This document shows, piece by piece, positions 1 to 9,121 of a DNA stretch of 64,000 bases. Below the pieces are notes generated by a model. That model was given only the letters and a program-made list of their open reading frames with translations. It was not told the origin of the DNA and did not search any database. The stretch comes from Hydrogenimonas sp. (GTDB lineage: Bacteria; Campylobacterota; Campylobacteria; Campylobacterales; Hydrogenimonadaceae). Numbering within the stretch: position 1 is the stretch's first letter; each line of letters opens with the position of its first letter. The position numbers and the translations under genes were made by a program. The stretch is taken from the NCBI GenBank assembly GCA_003945285.1, contig AP019005.1, positions 1,302,001 to 1,366,000 on the forward strand. Reading direction: 5' to 3'.

Positions 1-734
1 TTACCTACTATTTCCCAAATATGCAGAATGAGCATCTCCAGTTCATCCCGTCCAAGATTCAACCTGTAATCCCACATATCACGAAACTCGGTATGGGCAT
101 AGGTCATATCCTGTACATAAAAGTACCTATCGGAATATCCTGCAGTATAGCCGCCTGTTATGCCATTAAATATATAAGCTGCTACCGATTCGTCTTTGGG
201 AATCATAGCACCGTAATTAATACTTGTATCGAACAGGCCGTTTTGCTCACCGGTATTGATTTTCATATATGAATGCCCAAATGTTGATGCAGGATTACCC
301 ATATAGCCGCTCACAAGTATTAGACTAACTGAGTCAGCCTTAGCATACAATCCCCATTTCTTTAGCTTTTCACAAGCTTGAGGTATCTTTTCGAAATCTG
401 GAAGGCTTATATGTCTTGAGAGCCATAAGTAACGGGCAGGGAAACGGCATCTCGGTGAAGAATCCGGATCTTTCCCGAAAGGTTTGAAGTATGCTTTTAT
501 TAAAGCATCAAGTTCTTTTTTCGGGTCATGTTTGCCTTCTGGAGAGAGAAAAAAATCATTGTCTATTACTTCACTTTTACCCTCTTTAAAGTGTAAAAGT
601 CTGAGCCACTGAGGATTGTGTGAAAGTATGGAGGTATCAACTTCAGCACCCATCGAGTATGCGACAGATGCAAAAAATGAAACTGAAAAAATAAAAGTCC
701 CCGCAAGACGGAGAAATCCGTCGCGGAGTATCAA
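1..734 (-). CDS. DUF4105 (Lnb N-terminal-like) periplasmic protein, partial
   Basis: The reading frame runs off the left edge, so only the N-terminal ~244 residues are present. I read the start as TTG at 734-732, abutting the stop of the upstream DUF3015 gene; this start gives a hydrophobic signal peptide (FIFSVSFFASVAYS) before the mature part. The visible mature sequence (HNPQWLRLLHF, CRFPARYLWLS, SGYMGNPASTFGHSYMKI) is the pattern I know from the Lnb_N/DUF4105 family, whose conserved GHS region suggests a thiol or serine-type hydrolase, though its biochemical role in proteobacteria is unsettled. It is probably co-transcribed with the DUF3015 gene. A start further in at the ATG of MGAEVD would remove the signal peptide and is less likely. 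Confidence 0.72.
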   Translation of the reverse strand, partial: MILRDGFLRLAGTFIFSVSFFASVAYSMGAEVDTSILSHNPQWLRLLHFKEGKSEVIDNDFFLSPEGKHDPKKELDALIKAYFKPFGKDPDSSPRCRFPARYLWLSRHISLPDFEKIPQACEKLKKWGLYAKADSVSLILVSGYMGNPASTFGHSYMKINTGEQNGLFDTSINYGAMIPKDESVAAYIFNGITGGYTAGYSDRYFYVQDMTYAHTEFRDMWDYRLNLGRDELEMLILHIWEIVG

Positions 735-1196
735 TTAAACACCCTGGAAAACAATGTTGTAGAGTTTTTCAACCTTTTCCTTGCGATTCATGGATGTATA
801 ATCTGGCTGTGCAACCAACCTACCAAACTCGGTACGGATTCTTTTTTTCTCAGATACTTCTGTAGCACCGGCCAGAGAAAGCATAGTGTCAAGATATTTT
901 CCCTCTCCCATAGCAAGCTCTTTCGAGAGTTTGTCATAGCTTTTCATTATAAAAGCGGCTGTCTTCTCTTTTCCGCCCCTACATGTATCCGGAGAGGAAA
1001 CATTTGAACTAATTGCAGTGGTACCAAGATCCCATGTAACATTGGTCACAGCTGCAACGGCCTCATTATGCGGTGCAATCATAGCACCCAGTCCGCACTC
1101 GGTGTAGATATCTGCAAAATCTCTCGCTTGAGCACTGATTCCTGTTATCATCAGAATCGCGAGACCTACACCTGCTACTTTTACTTTTCCAACCAA
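735..1196 (-). CDS. DUF3015 family secreted protein
   Basis: The product is a 153-residue protein starting at TTG (1196-1194) with an AGGAG ribosome site about 7 nt upstream. Residues 1-24 form a signal peptide ending near SAQA. The mature part (ADIYTECGLGAMIAPHN, then DTCRGGKEKTAAFI) matches the DUF3015 family and keeps its two cysteines. In many proteobacteria DUF3015 genes sit beside DUF4105 genes, as here, where the two genes abut with no gap; a joint envelope role is inferred from that pairing. The molecular function is unknown. A 278 bp AT-rich gap with no recognisable gene lies upstream. Confidence 0.75.
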   Translation of the reverse strand: MVGKVKVAGVGLAILMITGISAQARDFADIYTECGLGAMIAPHNEAVAAVTNVTWDLGTTAISSNVSSPDTCRGGKEKTAAFIMKSYDKLSKELAMGEGKYLDTMLSLAGATEVSEKKRIRTEFGRLVAQPDYTSMNRKEKVEKLYNIVFQGV

Positions 1197-1474
1197 ACCT
1201 TTACTCCTTTTTACATCCCGCCGAAACAGGATTTATTAACGGCTAAACTTCAACCGTATCAAATTCTAATAAATTTATACTAAGACAAACTTTATTTTGC
1301 ATAGATTTAAATAATCAATTTTTCAGAACTTTAAACACTATTTCCAAACTTGGATTATCTCGAAGTAACTCAAAACTCTAGTTCACGAAAAATAGGGGAA
1401 GGCGTGTCTCAATAGTATAGGACATTCATATATCACTATAGCAGATATTATTGAAAAATTTTAAAATCTGATTC

Positions 1475-2125
1475 TTATACCATGTAAATTTTATGAAACA
1501 GGGCCAAAATAGCCTCTATCTGACGTCTGTGAACTATCTGGTGGACCATACCCATCACCATCCAACCCTTTACGTCGAGCTCTCCGAACCATGGATGGGC
1601 ATAGGTCGCAGGGGAGTCTATATCTGCAAGATTTTCAACAAGACTCTTTTTGAACCCCTCTATGAAACGGCTGTATCGCTCTACGATATCCTCCTCCATA
1701 TCCCCGTAGGGCTTGAAGTCCTCGATGTGTACCTCTTTTTCCGGCACCTCCTCTCTGCTCAGAGCCGGGATGCGGTTTTTCAGTGCCTCTCCTACGGTTA
1801 AAAGATGTTTCAGCACCATTGCGACACTGTAGTATCTGGAGTTCTCTTCAAGACCGAAAAGCGGAGGGACCATCACCCTTTCAAAGAGAGTCTCTTCAGA
1901 GAGAGGCTCGCTTAAAGATACGATTATACGCCCCTGTGATTCGAAAATATCTACCGCCTTTTGAAAGGATACGGTGCGTCTTAGCAGCGGAAACATTATG
2001 TTTCTTGCAAGAAATACTTTTGCCGCAGGGAGTCCGGCACCGGCCGGGGCGAGTCCTTTTATCTCTTTGGAATCCGGTTCAACTCTTTTCATAAGGTTCT
2101 CGCTTTTTTGGAACAACTTTATCAT
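1475..2125 (-). CDS. DinB/YfiT-like four-helix protein
   Basis: The product has 216 residues. The C-terminal part has HPWFGELDVKGWMVM and HQIVHRRQIEAIL, the histidine arrangement typical of DinB-like (DinB_2) domains, which bind a divalent metal through histidines and often act as thiol-dependent transferases. An earlier histidine (MVLKHLL, about residue 107) could be the third ligand. The N-terminal ~40 residues are poorly characteristic and the true start might be later. It lies 31 bp downstream of the AraC-type regulator on the same strand, so the two are likely co-transcribed. The substrate is unknown. Confidence 0.65.
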   Translation of the reverse strand: MIKLFQKSENLMKRVEPDSKEIKGLAPAGAGLPAAKVFLARNIMFPLLRRTVSFQKAVDIFESQGRIIVSLSEPLSEETLFERVMVPPLFGLEENSRYYSVAMVLKHLLTVGEALKNRIPALSREEVPEKEVHIEDFKPYGDMEEDIVERYSRFIEGFKKSLVENLADIDSPATYAHPWFGELDVKGWMVMGMVHQIVHRRQIEAILALFHKIYMV

Positions 2126-2156
2126 ACTCTCATGAAAATATGTACCGAAAAATTCT

Positions 2157-3011
2157 CTAAAAGTGTCTATTTTCCATCATAAGGGCACCTCTAAACCGCT
2201 TTGGGGTAGTTTTATACTCTTTTTTAAACGCTGAAATAAATGCAGAAGGTGTGGAGTATCCGCACTCTGCGGCAACCTGAGCCACACTCATTTCTCCCCC
2301 GGTAAGAAGAGATGCCGCTTTTTCCAGCCGCTTCGCATCCAGCCACCTTTTGGGTGAAATCCTGAACTCATCTTTGAAACGGCGGTGAAAATGGGCCGGA
2401 CTCATGCAGAGCAGACGTGACATATCGGCGACACTTTCTATGATATCGAGGTTTTCAAGGAGGACTTTGCGAAAGCGCCGCTCGCCATGGTTTACTATAT
2501 GCTTGAAAAAGAGGCGGCCCTCTTTGGGCCTTAGTGCCAAAAGTTCCCAAAAAAGTGTCTCTATACGGCTTTTGAAAAGCTCTTCATTCAGCGGTCCGAT
2601 GTCAATCTCAGCCCATATGGTCTCCGCCAAAGCCAGAGCGGACCTGCTGTCTGCACAGTCTATTTCAAGCACATTTTCAATATCCGGCCCATCTGTCTGA
2701 GAAAGGAGTGCAAATCTGGAGGCGAAACTTTCATCGAAATAGATAGACAGGGCCCGGTAACTGCCGTTGTTCCTGCTTATAAAGTAGTTACCCTGCATGA
2801 AAAAAGCGGCCTCTCCCGCACTCAACTCTATTTTACTCCCGGACGACTCCACCGCTTTGGAGCCTTCAAGCACAACCAGAAGCCCGTGCATCGTATTTCT
2901 GACCTTGTGGCTCTTTGTCGAAGAGCCTGCTCTTTTTATATAGGTACCACCGACAGAGTGTATGGCCTGCGGCTTCTCCTGAAGAAAATAGTTCGGTACA
3001 ACTACAGTCAT
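2157..3011 (-). CDS. AraC family transcriptional regulator
   Basis: The product has 284 residues. Residues ~1-130 resemble an AraC-type sensing cupin (MHGLLVVLEGSKAV, SAGEAAFFMQGNYF). Residues ~185-284 form the double helix-turn-helix module: SRLLCMSPAHFHRRFKDE for the first motif, VAAECGYSTPSAFISAFKK for the second, and the signature end TTPKRFRG. It is transcribed divergently from the mtnK operon, with 165 bp between the start codons, and is followed by the DinB-like gene. Control of either neighbour is possible but not shown by the sequence. The effector is unknown. Confidence 0.85.
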   Translation of the reverse strand: MTVVVPNYFLQEKPQAIHSVGGTYIKRAGSSTKSHKVRNTMHGLLVVLEGSKAVESSGSKIELSAGEAAFFMQGNYFISRNNGSYRALSIYFDESFASRFALLSQTDGPDIENVLEIDCADSRSALALAETIWAEIDIGPLNEELFKSRIETLFWELLALRPKEGRLFFKHIVNHGERRFRKVLLENLDIIESVADMSRLLCMSPAHFHRRFKDEFRISPKRWLDAKRLEKAASLLTGGEMSVAQVAAECGYSTPSAFISAFKKEYKTTPKRFRGALMMENRHF

Positions 3012-3035
3012 TGGTGCTCCTCATTGCCGATACTG

Positions 3036-3041
3036 TATAAT
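3036..3041 (+). promoter_or_regulatory. Candidate -10 box for the mtnK operon
   Basis: TATAAT on the plus strand in the gap between the AraC gene and mtnK, preceded directly by TG. It lies about 135 bp before the mtnK start, with a dispersed repeat in between. No clear -35 is visible, as is common in this phylum. Confidence 0.4.
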
Positions 3042-3053
3042 TTCCAATATTGA

Positions 3054-3150
3054 CTGATGTTACGCTAAAAACGGGCGAAACCGATTTTCGGCAGGGACTG
3101 ACAGCCCCCTGCCCCCTAAAGATAAGAAATCGTAGATTTCAAGATTTTGG
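3054..3150 (+). repeat. Dispersed intergenic repeat, type 2, copy a
   Basis: Begins with CTGATGTTACGC and contains CAGGGACTG and CCCCCTGCCCCCTAAAG followed by AAATCGTAGATTTC. The same order of motifs recurs at 36421-36571 and, inverted, at 13023-13131 and 17477-17551. It fills the leader region between the putative mtnK promoter and the gene. Confidence 0.6.
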
Positions 3151-3176
3151 ATTATAACAGCCTATAAAGGATGACG

Positions 3177-4388
3177 ATGAGTTACGAGATCATGACCCCC
3201 GAAACCCTCCCGAAGTACCTGCTCTCGATACCGGCCATAGCGGATTTTTTCGAAACGGACGAGATTGAAACCGAAGAGATCGGAGACGGCAACCTCAACT
3301 TCGTGTTTGTCGCAAGAAGCGTAAAAGAGCCGCAAAAGAGCCTCATAGTGAAACAGGCTGTGCCATATCTTCGGTGTGCGGGAGAGGAGTATTCGCTCTC
3401 GAGAGAGAGGATGAAGTTCGAGATAAGAGCGCTTCAGAGCTACGACATCCACGCTCCGAAGATCTACCATGCCGACGAAGAGATGAGCCTTGTCGTCATG
3501 GAGCATCTGAAGTCGCACAAGATTTTGAGAAAAGGGCTGATACAAAAGGAGCGCTACGACCTCTTTGCGGATCATATAAGCACCTTTTTGGCCCGGACTC
3601 TGTTCAAAACCTCCTCTTTGTACCTGCAAAGCGACGAAAAGCGGGCCCTCATGGAGCGCTTTAACGAAAACAGGGAGCTCTGCAGGCTGACCGAAGATTT
3701 CGTCTTTACGTTTCCGTACATGCAGAACGAGACGAACCACATAGAACCGGGCTGCGAAGAGGAGGCCAGAGAGCTGTTTGAGGATTATGAGTTCAAACAG
3801 AAGGTGCTTGGACTCAAATATATCTTCATGACACAGGCCGACGCCCTTTTGCACGGCGATCTGCACACGGGCTCCATAATGGTTAACGAAAAGGAGACTT
3901 TCGTCATAGACCCGGAGTTCGCTTTCGTGGGGCCGTTCGGCTTCGATATAGGCGCCGTTTTAGCCAATCTGGGCAGCGCCTACATATCCCACCGGCACGT
4001 GAGCGGCGACAGTGAGTACATGGAGTGGATAGAGCAGAACATGGTCGATGTTTGGAGCGGTTTCGAGAGGAAGTTTCTGGACCTGTGGAGAGAGAGGGAG
4101 AGGAGCGCGCTGATAGAGCCGGGATTTCTGCCCGAAGAGCCGCTGGAGAGCTTCAGAAGAGAGTTTATGAGAGATATTCTGCGGCAGAGTGCGGGATTTG
4201 CCGGCTGCAAGATGGCACGACGTGTCTTCGGTATAGCCGGGGTCGAGGAGATTCGGGGCATCGAAGATCGGACTTTGCGGAAAAGGGCGATGATGGATGC
4301 GCTCGAGTGCGGAAAGTCGCTGGTTATGGAGCATGAAAAGATAGAGAGCATAGAGGATATCGTCGCCATCGTAAAGGGGCTCTCATGA
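3177..4388 (+). CDS. mtnK: 5-methylthioribose kinase
   Basis: Phosphorylates 5-methylthioribose to the 1-phosphate in the salvage of 5'-methylthioadenosine. The 403-residue length is normal for MtnK. Visible motifs are the nucleotide-loop GDGNLNFVF near residue 38, the catalytic HGDLHTGS at about 226-233, and the metal-binding DPEF at about 245-248, as in the choline-kinase/aminoglycoside-phosphotransferase fold. Two ATGs are close together (3171 and 3177). The AAAGG motif ends directly before the first, so the second, 6 nt further on, is the better start. The stop overlaps the mtnA ATG by 4 bp, so the two are translationally coupled. Confidence 0.93.
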   Translation: MSYEIMTPETLPKYLLSIPAIADFFETDEIETEEIGDGNLNFVFVARSVKEPQKSLIVKQAVPYLRCAGEEYSLSRERMKFEIRALQSYDIHAPKIYHADEEMSLVVMEHLKSHKILRKGLIQKERYDLFADHISTFLARTLFKTSSLYLQSDEKRALMERFNENRELCRLTEDFVFTFPYMQNETNHIEPGCEEEARELFEDYEFKQKVLGLKYIFMTQADALLHGDLHTGSIMVNEKETFVIDPEFAFVGPFGFDIGAVLANLGSAYISHRHVSGDSEYMEWIEQNMVDVWSGFERKFLDLWRERERSALIEPGFLPEEPLESFRREFMRDILRQSAGFAGCKMARRVFGIAGVEEIRGIEDRTLRKRAMMDALECGKSLVMEHEKIESIEDIVAIVKGLS

Positions 4389-5467
4389 ACGGCAGATACA
4401 GGGCACTGCGCCTGGAAGCCGACGGATCGCTTGCTGTTCTCGACCAGAGGGTTCTTCCGTTTATCGAAGAGTGGGTCAAAATAGAAGATGCGGACTCCTG
4501 CGCCCAGGCCATCTCCGATATGACCGTAAGGGGCGCCGGAGTCATCGGAGACGTGGCGGCATTCGGTGTCTATCTCGCCTCGAGAGAGTGCGACGGCGAT
4601 ATCGGGTACATAGAGAGAAAAGCGGAAAAGATACGCTCATCGCGCCCCACGGCGGTTAACCTGATGTGGGCGGTGGACAGGATGATGGATGTTGCAGGAA
4701 GCTGCGAAAGGAGCGAACGGACCGAACGGCTAAAAGCCGAAGCGGTAGCCATCTGCGACGAAGATGCCGAGTGCAGCCGTAAAATAGGCGAACATGGCGC
4801 CGACCTTATAGAAGAGCTCATAAAAAGCAGGGGGCTGGAGCGGGTCAACCTGCTTACCCACTGCAACGCCGGATGGCTGGCGATAGTCGACGAGGGCTCC
4901 GCTCTCGCCCCCGTATACGAAGCGGCAAAAAGAGGTATAGATATTCATGTCTGGGTAGACGAGACGCGCCCGAGGAACCAGGGGGCCAACCTTACGGCGT
5001 GGGAACTTGGAAAAAGCGGCATTCCCCACACGGTCATAGCCGACAACGCAGGCGGCCACCTGATGCAGCACGGCATGGTCGATCTCTGTATAACCGGAGC
5101 CGACAGGGTGAGCCGAAACGGCGATGCGGCCAACAAGATAGGAACCTACCTGAAAGCTCTCGCCGCAAAGGACAACTCCGTTCCCTTCTACATAGCACTC
5201 CCCTCCTCCACTTTCGACTTTTCGATAACCGACGGCATCAAAGAGATTCCCATAGAGGTCAGAAGCGAAGAGGAGGTTACATATATCAGGGGAGTCGACG
5301 AAGAGGGAAGATACAGGAGCGTTCGCATAGTTCCGGAAAACTCGGCGGCGTTGAACTACGGCTTCGACGTCACACCAGCAAGGCTCATTACAGGGCTCAT
5401 TACCGAGCGGGGGGTCTGCAGGCCCGAAACCGCGGAGATCGAAAATATGTTCAAAGATCTGCTGTGA
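4385..5467 (+). CDS. mtnA: Methylthioribose-1-phosphate isomerase
   Basis: Converts methylthioribose-1-phosphate to methylthioribulose-1-phosphate (a 360-residue eIF2B-alpha-like fold). The catalytic cysteine lies in LTHCNAG at residue 160 and the catalytic aspartate in CITGAD at residue 240, the same numbering as the known Cys160/Asp240 pair of the Bacillus enzyme. The Arg loop MTVRGAGVIG is at 46-55. The start overlaps the mtnK stop (ATGA) and the stop overlaps the aldolase GTG start (GTGA), so the three genes form one operon. Confidence 0.94.
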   Translation: MNGRYRALRLEADGSLAVLDQRVLPFIEEWVKIEDADSCAQAISDMTVRGAGVIGDVAAFGVYLASRECDGDIGYIERKAEKIRSSRPTAVNLMWAVDRMMDVAGSCERSERTERLKAEAVAICDEDAECSRKIGEHGADLIEELIKSRGLERVNLLTHCNAGWLAIVDEGSALAPVYEAAKRGIDIHVWVDETRPRNQGANLTAWELGKSGIPHTVIADNAGGHLMQHGMVDLCITGADRVSRNGDAANKIGTYLKALAAKDNSVPFYIALPSSTFDFSITDGIKEIPIEVRSEEEVTYIRGVDEEGRYRSVRIVPENSAALNYGFDVTPARLITGLITERGVCRPETAEIENMFKDLL

Positions 5468-6066
5468 CGGACGGGGTAATAAAATACGGCCTGCTGTTCG
5501 AAGAGAGCGGCCCCCTGGAAGAGGCTCTGTGGAGACCTCTGGAGCCGGTCAGAAGCGAGCTCTACGAAATGGGTCTCATAGGTGTAAAAGAGGGCATAGG
5601 CTACGGCAATGTCAGCCGCAGGATCTCTTCGGAGAGTTTCGTCATTACAGCCACTCAGACCGGCCACCTGCCGAGACTCGATGAAAACTGCTACTCTCTC
5701 GTCGAGAGTTACGATGAAGAGAGGTTTATCATAAGATCCAAAGGTCCGGCCAAGCCGAGCAGTGAAGCTTTCACTCACGCCGCGGTCTACGCTCTGAGCC
5801 AGCGAATAGAGTGGGTCATCCACATACACTCCATGAGGATATGGAAGATGATGCTGGCCGGTGACTATCTCAAAACAGCGCCTGTACCATACGGTACCAA
5901 AGAGATGGCTCTGGAAGTGAAGAGACTCTATGAGGGGAGAGAGCCGCTCAAAAACCCGCTGTTTGCGATGGCGGGGCATGAGGAGGGTGTGATTCTCTTC
6001 GGCCGAAACGCCGAAGAGGCGATGGATGAAGTGGAGAGAGTCAGTCGTTGCCGAACTCGATGCTGA
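5464..6066 (+). CDS. Class II aldolase/adducin family protein, likely methylthioribulose-1-P aldolase or dehydratase
   Basis: The product has 200 residues from a GTG start coupled to the mtnA stop. Class II aldolase landmarks are GYGNVSRR (46-53), the phosphate and general-base region SSEAFTHAAVY with Glu101, the zinc pair HIH (120-122) and a third His at 172 in AGHEEGVILFG. Given mtnK-mtnA upstream, the substrate should be 5-methylthioribulose-1-phosphate or 5-deoxyribulose-1-phosphate. It could be a DrdA/Ald2-type aldolase making DHAP and an aldehyde, or MtnB, the dehydratase of the methionine salvage pathway. None of the later methionine-salvage genes (mtnW, X, C, D) is nearby, which favours the aldolase. 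The last 26 bp overlap the convergent gene. Confidence 0.8.
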   Translation: MTDGVIKYGLLFEESGPLEEALWRPLEPVRSELYEMGLIGVKEGIGYGNVSRRISSESFVITATQTGHLPRLDENCYSLVESYDEERFIIRSKGPAKPSSEAFTHAAVYALSQRIEWVIHIHSMRIWKMMLAGDYLKTAPVPYGTKEMALEVKRLYEGREPLKNPLFAMAGHEEGVILFGRNAEEAMDEVERVSRCRTRC

Positions 6067-7396
6067 AGTTGTCGAAAATAAACTCTATTAGATTCTGGTT
6101 TGGGTAACTCTCCGGCCTCTTCTGCATCATCCGGGAGAAAAACCCGCCCACCAGCGGAGTAAACGCCGATCCGCTTTCGTTTACGAGTCTGAACGAGATA
6201 GTGCCGCTTTCTCCTTTGAGCCATCTGCCGAGACTGCGGTCTGCGGAGTCGAGAAAGTTGCGGAAGCGTCGATTCGAGCTTCTTTTTCTATAGTAGGCGG
6301 TCAGATTGCCGATATACTCCGCCAACGCTTCCGTGCTCTGTGCAAGCTGTAGATCGTATTTCAGCATACTCCTGTATTTCTGCAGATATAGAGGCTTCAG
6401 CTCTGTAGTGCTTTGAAAACTGATAAGCGCCACATCCGGCTTCTGTGCCGTCCCGGATTGAGAGTCGTCATCCAGAAGGGCTTTTGCATGATCGATACGA
6501 AACTGCAAAACCGCACGACTCTCTGATCTTCCGGACTCGTCGAACTCCATTTTTGTCGTACTCATCAGAGTGTCACTGTTCTGCGCCCTGTCCACGATCT
6601 CAACAATACCGTCTCCATGACTCTTTCTGCTTTCATAAAAGAGCGGGCTTTTGTTCAGGATGTACTTCAGTTTCGCCATTTCGAGCATCGGAACTTCTGC
6701 CGGAGTCATACGGCGCAACCCCTGCCAGACGACCAAACTCCTGTTTGAATCCTTGTTTATGCCCGATCTGTTGTCTACATAGAAGTTCTTCATCTTCAAA
6801 GACATTTTTCCGAGAACTCTTTTTGAGAAAACCACTCCGTTTCGGCTCTTTTTCATGCCGTTGTGATACTCCAGAAGCTCCGCTCCGTATTTAACCCCGC
6901 TGGTTCGGTCATATAGTTCGAGCCTCTTTGCCCTTGCATCGTTCAGACTCTCGAAAAGGGTCATCAGAATATGTCTCTGAAGCGCCGGATCGTAAAGGTA
7001 TCTATTTTCGAGTCTCTTTTTCTGCATCGCTCTTTGCCTTCCGTTCTCGAAATCGATATTTTCCATCTCCTTCTCGATCAGGGCCGCCTTCTCCTCGTTC
7101 TTCAGGTACGCCTCGTACATCGCTCCGTCCAATATCGGCGATACACCTTCTCTGTCGAAAAAGAGTTCAAACTCTCCTACCGTATACAGCGAACCGTCAC
7201 TCTCATCCCTGAAGTTTTTCATCTCACATCTATAGGTATTGCTACTCTCAATATTGCACCTGAATCGGCTCTTCTGGGCCATTCCTTCGTTAAGATACCC
7301 CTCCAGATAGTCTGTATCGAGGCTTTGGACCATAGCGGCAGATGCAATCAGGGATGATAATAGAAGAAGGGTTACTGCTTCTGGTAAAAACTTCAT
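6041..7396 (-). CDS. Secreted protein of unknown function
   Basis: The product has 451 residues with an N-terminal signal peptide (about residues 1-20, LLLLSSLIASAA). The mature protein is charged and rich in Lys, Glu, Arg and Ser, with two cysteines close together near its N terminus (FRCNIESSNTYRCEM) that could form a disulfide. I see no membrane segment and recognise no catalytic motif or domain. It stands alone, convergent with and overlapping the aldolase gene by 26 bp, and its promoter must lie in the 136 bp shared with gltX2. A periplasmic location is inferred only from the signal peptide. Confidence 0.7.
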   Translation of the reverse strand: MKFLPEAVTLLLLSSLIASAAMVQSLDTDYLEGYLNEGMAQKSRFRCNIESSNTYRCEMKNFRDESDGSLYTVGEFELFFDREGVSPILDGAMYEAYLKNEEKAALIEKEMENIDFENGRQRAMQKKRLENRYLYDPALQRHILMTLFESLNDARAKRLELYDRTSGVKYGAELLEYHNGMKKSRNGVVFSKRVLGKMSLKMKNFYVDNRSGINKDSNRSLVVWQGLRRMTPAEVPMLEMAKLKYILNKSPLFYESRKSHGDGIVEIVDRAQNSDTLMSTTKMEFDESGRSESRAVLQFRIDHAKALLDDDSQSGTAQKPDVALISFQSTTELKPLYLQKYRSMLKYDLQLAQSTEALAEYIGNLTAYYRKRSSNRRFRNFLDSADRSLGRWLKGESGTISFRLVNESGSAFTPLVGGFFSRMMQKRPESYPNQNLIEFIFDNFSIEFGND

Positions 7397-7505
7397 TTAT
7401 GGATCTCCGTAAAAAGTGAATGATTCACGACAGAATATATTTATTTAAATGAAAAAGAGCTGAGTCCAAAACCGCTACCGTACAGAACGTAGCTCTATAT
7501 TTTGG

Positions 7506-7511
7506 TATAAT
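7506..7511 (+). promoter_or_regulatory. Extended -10 promoter for gltX2-yggT-slt
   Basis: TATAAT preceded by TGG (TGN extended -10) within a T-rich stretch, 22 bp before the gltX2 start. The AAGGGG ribosome site at about 7522 leaves room for only a very short leader. Confidence 0.6.
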
Positions 7512-7532
7512 CCAAAGTAAAAAAGGGGTTTT

Positions 7533-8831
7533 ATGCTGCGTTTCGCACCGAGTCCGACAGGAGATATGCACATAGGCAATCTTCGGGTCGCCATTTTCAA
7601 CTATATCGTCGCAAAACAGCGAAACGAGCGGTTCATCGTCAGGATAGAAGATACCGACAAAGAGCGCAATATAGAGGGTAAAGAGAGGGAGATTCTGGAG
7701 ATTCTGAACCTTTTCGGACTGAAATATGACGAGGTCTACTACCAGAGCCACAATCTTACCATTCATCAGCATATGGCTATAAAGATGCTCGAAGAGCGCA
7801 AAGCCTTCGCCTGCTTCTGCTCCCCAGAGGAGCTGGAGGCGGAGCGTGAGGCGGCCAAGAGCGCCAAAAAAGCCTATAGGTACAGCGGAAAATGCGAACT
7901 TCTGAGCGATGAAGAGGTGCTGGCAAACGAGAAGCCTTTTACGGTCCGAATCAAAAAACCGCAAAGTGCGGTATCCTTCAGCGATATAATAAAAGGTGAG
8001 CTCTCTTTCGCTCCCGACGATATAGACAGCTTCGTCATCATGCGCGCCGACAAGACACCCACCTACAACTTCGCCTGCGCCATAGACGACATGATACACG
8101 ACATAAGCCTCGTAATACGCGGGGAGGATCACGTAAGCAACACTCCGAAACAGATACATATCCGCAACCTTCTGGGCTACGACAAAGATGTGGAGTATGC
8201 ACACCTTCCCGTCATTTTGAACGAAGAGGGGAAGAAGATGTCAAAACGGGACGCCTCATCGAGCGTCAAATGGCTCTTTGAAGAGGGGTTCATACCGGAG
8301 GCGATAGCCAACTATCTCATTCTACTGGGCAACAAAACACCCGGGGAGATATTCACCCTAGACGATGCGATCTCCTGGTTCGACCTGAAAAATGTCTCCA
8401 AAGCGGCGGCGAAATTCGATCTCGACAAGCTAAGGTTCATAAACCGCGAGCATATGAAGCGGATGGACTCCAAAGAGCTCTCCAGGGCCTTCGGCTTCGC
8501 GGATGCCGCCATAGGTGAACTGGCAAAGTGCTACCTCGAAGAGGGGAGTACGATAAAGGAGATAAAACCGAAGATAGAGGCGATCTTTTCGGCAAAAAAT
8601 TTCAACAGCGAGTGGGGAGAGGAGATGAAAACCCTGCGCAGCGCCCTGAAAGAGGCCCCGGTTTTCGAGAGCTTCGATGAGCTCAAAAGCTATCTTATGA
8701 ACAAGACCGGCCTCAAAGGCAAAAAGTTTTTCAAACCTCTTCGCCTGCTTCTTACGGGCGCCGAACACGGGCCGGAGCTTTCACATCTCTACCCCCACCT
8801 CAAATCATACATGATGGAGATAATAAAATGA
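7533..8831 (+). CDS. gltX: Glutamyl-tRNA synthetase, second type (GluRS2)
   Basis: Class I synthetase of 432 residues. The HIGH-type signature is HIGN at 13-16 and the KMSKS-type loop is [10 protein letters not shown] near residue 235. The N terminus [15 protein letters not shown] and overall length match the second GluRS of Helicobacter and Campylobacter (GltX2). In Helicobacter pylori that enzyme mainly misacylates tRNA-Gln for the amidotransferase route; the same role here is inferred. It heads the gltX2-yggT-slt operon, with its stop overlapping the yggT ATG by 4 bp. Confidence 0.94.
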   Translation: MLRFAPSPTGDMHIGNLRVAIFNYIVAKQRNERFIVRIEDTDKERNIEGKEREILEILNLFGLKYDEVYYQSHNLTIHQHMAIKMLEERKAFACFCSPEELEAEREAAKSAKKAYRYSGKCELLSDEEVLANEKPFTVRIKKPQSAVSFSDIIKGELSFAPDDIDSFVIMRADKTPTYNFACAIDDMIHDISLVIRGEDHVSNTPKQIHIRNLLGYDKDVEYAHLPVILNEEGKKMSKRDASSSVKWLFEEGFIPEAIANYLILLGNKTPGEIFTLDDAISWFDLKNVSKAAAKFDLDKLRFINREHMKRMDSKELSRAFGFADAAIGELAKCYLEEGSTIKEIKPKIEAIFSAKNFNSEWGEEMKTLRSALKEAPVFESFDELKSYLMNKTGLKGKKFFKPLRLLLTGAEHGPELSHLYPHLKSYMMEIIK

Positions 8832-9121
8832 TACTTTCTACATTCGTACAGGCACTTGCTCAGATTCTGCATATGATAATCAGCATCTACATCTGGGTCG
8901 TCATAATCGCCGCACTCGTAAGCTGGGTACGTCCAGACCCGTACAATCCGATAGTACAGACACTCTACCGTCTCACCGAACCGGTATACGCATGGATAAG
9001 ACGCTATATTCCCACAGTTGTCGGCGGAATAGATCTTGCGCCGCTCATCGTCATAATAGGGCTGCAGTTCATAGACCTATTTCTGGTCAAACTGCTCTTC
9101 GGCCTCGCAAACTCCCTATGA
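8828..9121 (+). CDS. YggT family membrane protein
   Basis: The product has 97 residues and two hydrophobic segments (about 13-30 and 66-92) separated by the family signature [21 protein letters not shown]. YggT proteins are small inner-membrane proteins with a suggested role in envelope or osmotic homeostasis. The gene overlaps the gltX2 stop and the slt ATG (both ATGA), which fixes both boundaries. Confidence 0.9.
   Translation: MILSTFVQALAQILHMIISIYIWVVIIAALVSWVRPDPYNPIVQTLYRLTEPVYAWIRRYIPTVVGGIDLAPLIVIIGLQFIDLFLVKLLFGLANSL

Noticed and set aside
4873-5463. In-frame extension of the class II aldolase upstream of 5464
   Set aside because: It lies wholly inside mtnA in another frame and is Arg/Gly-rich noise; the GTG coupled to the mtnA stop gives the correct family length.
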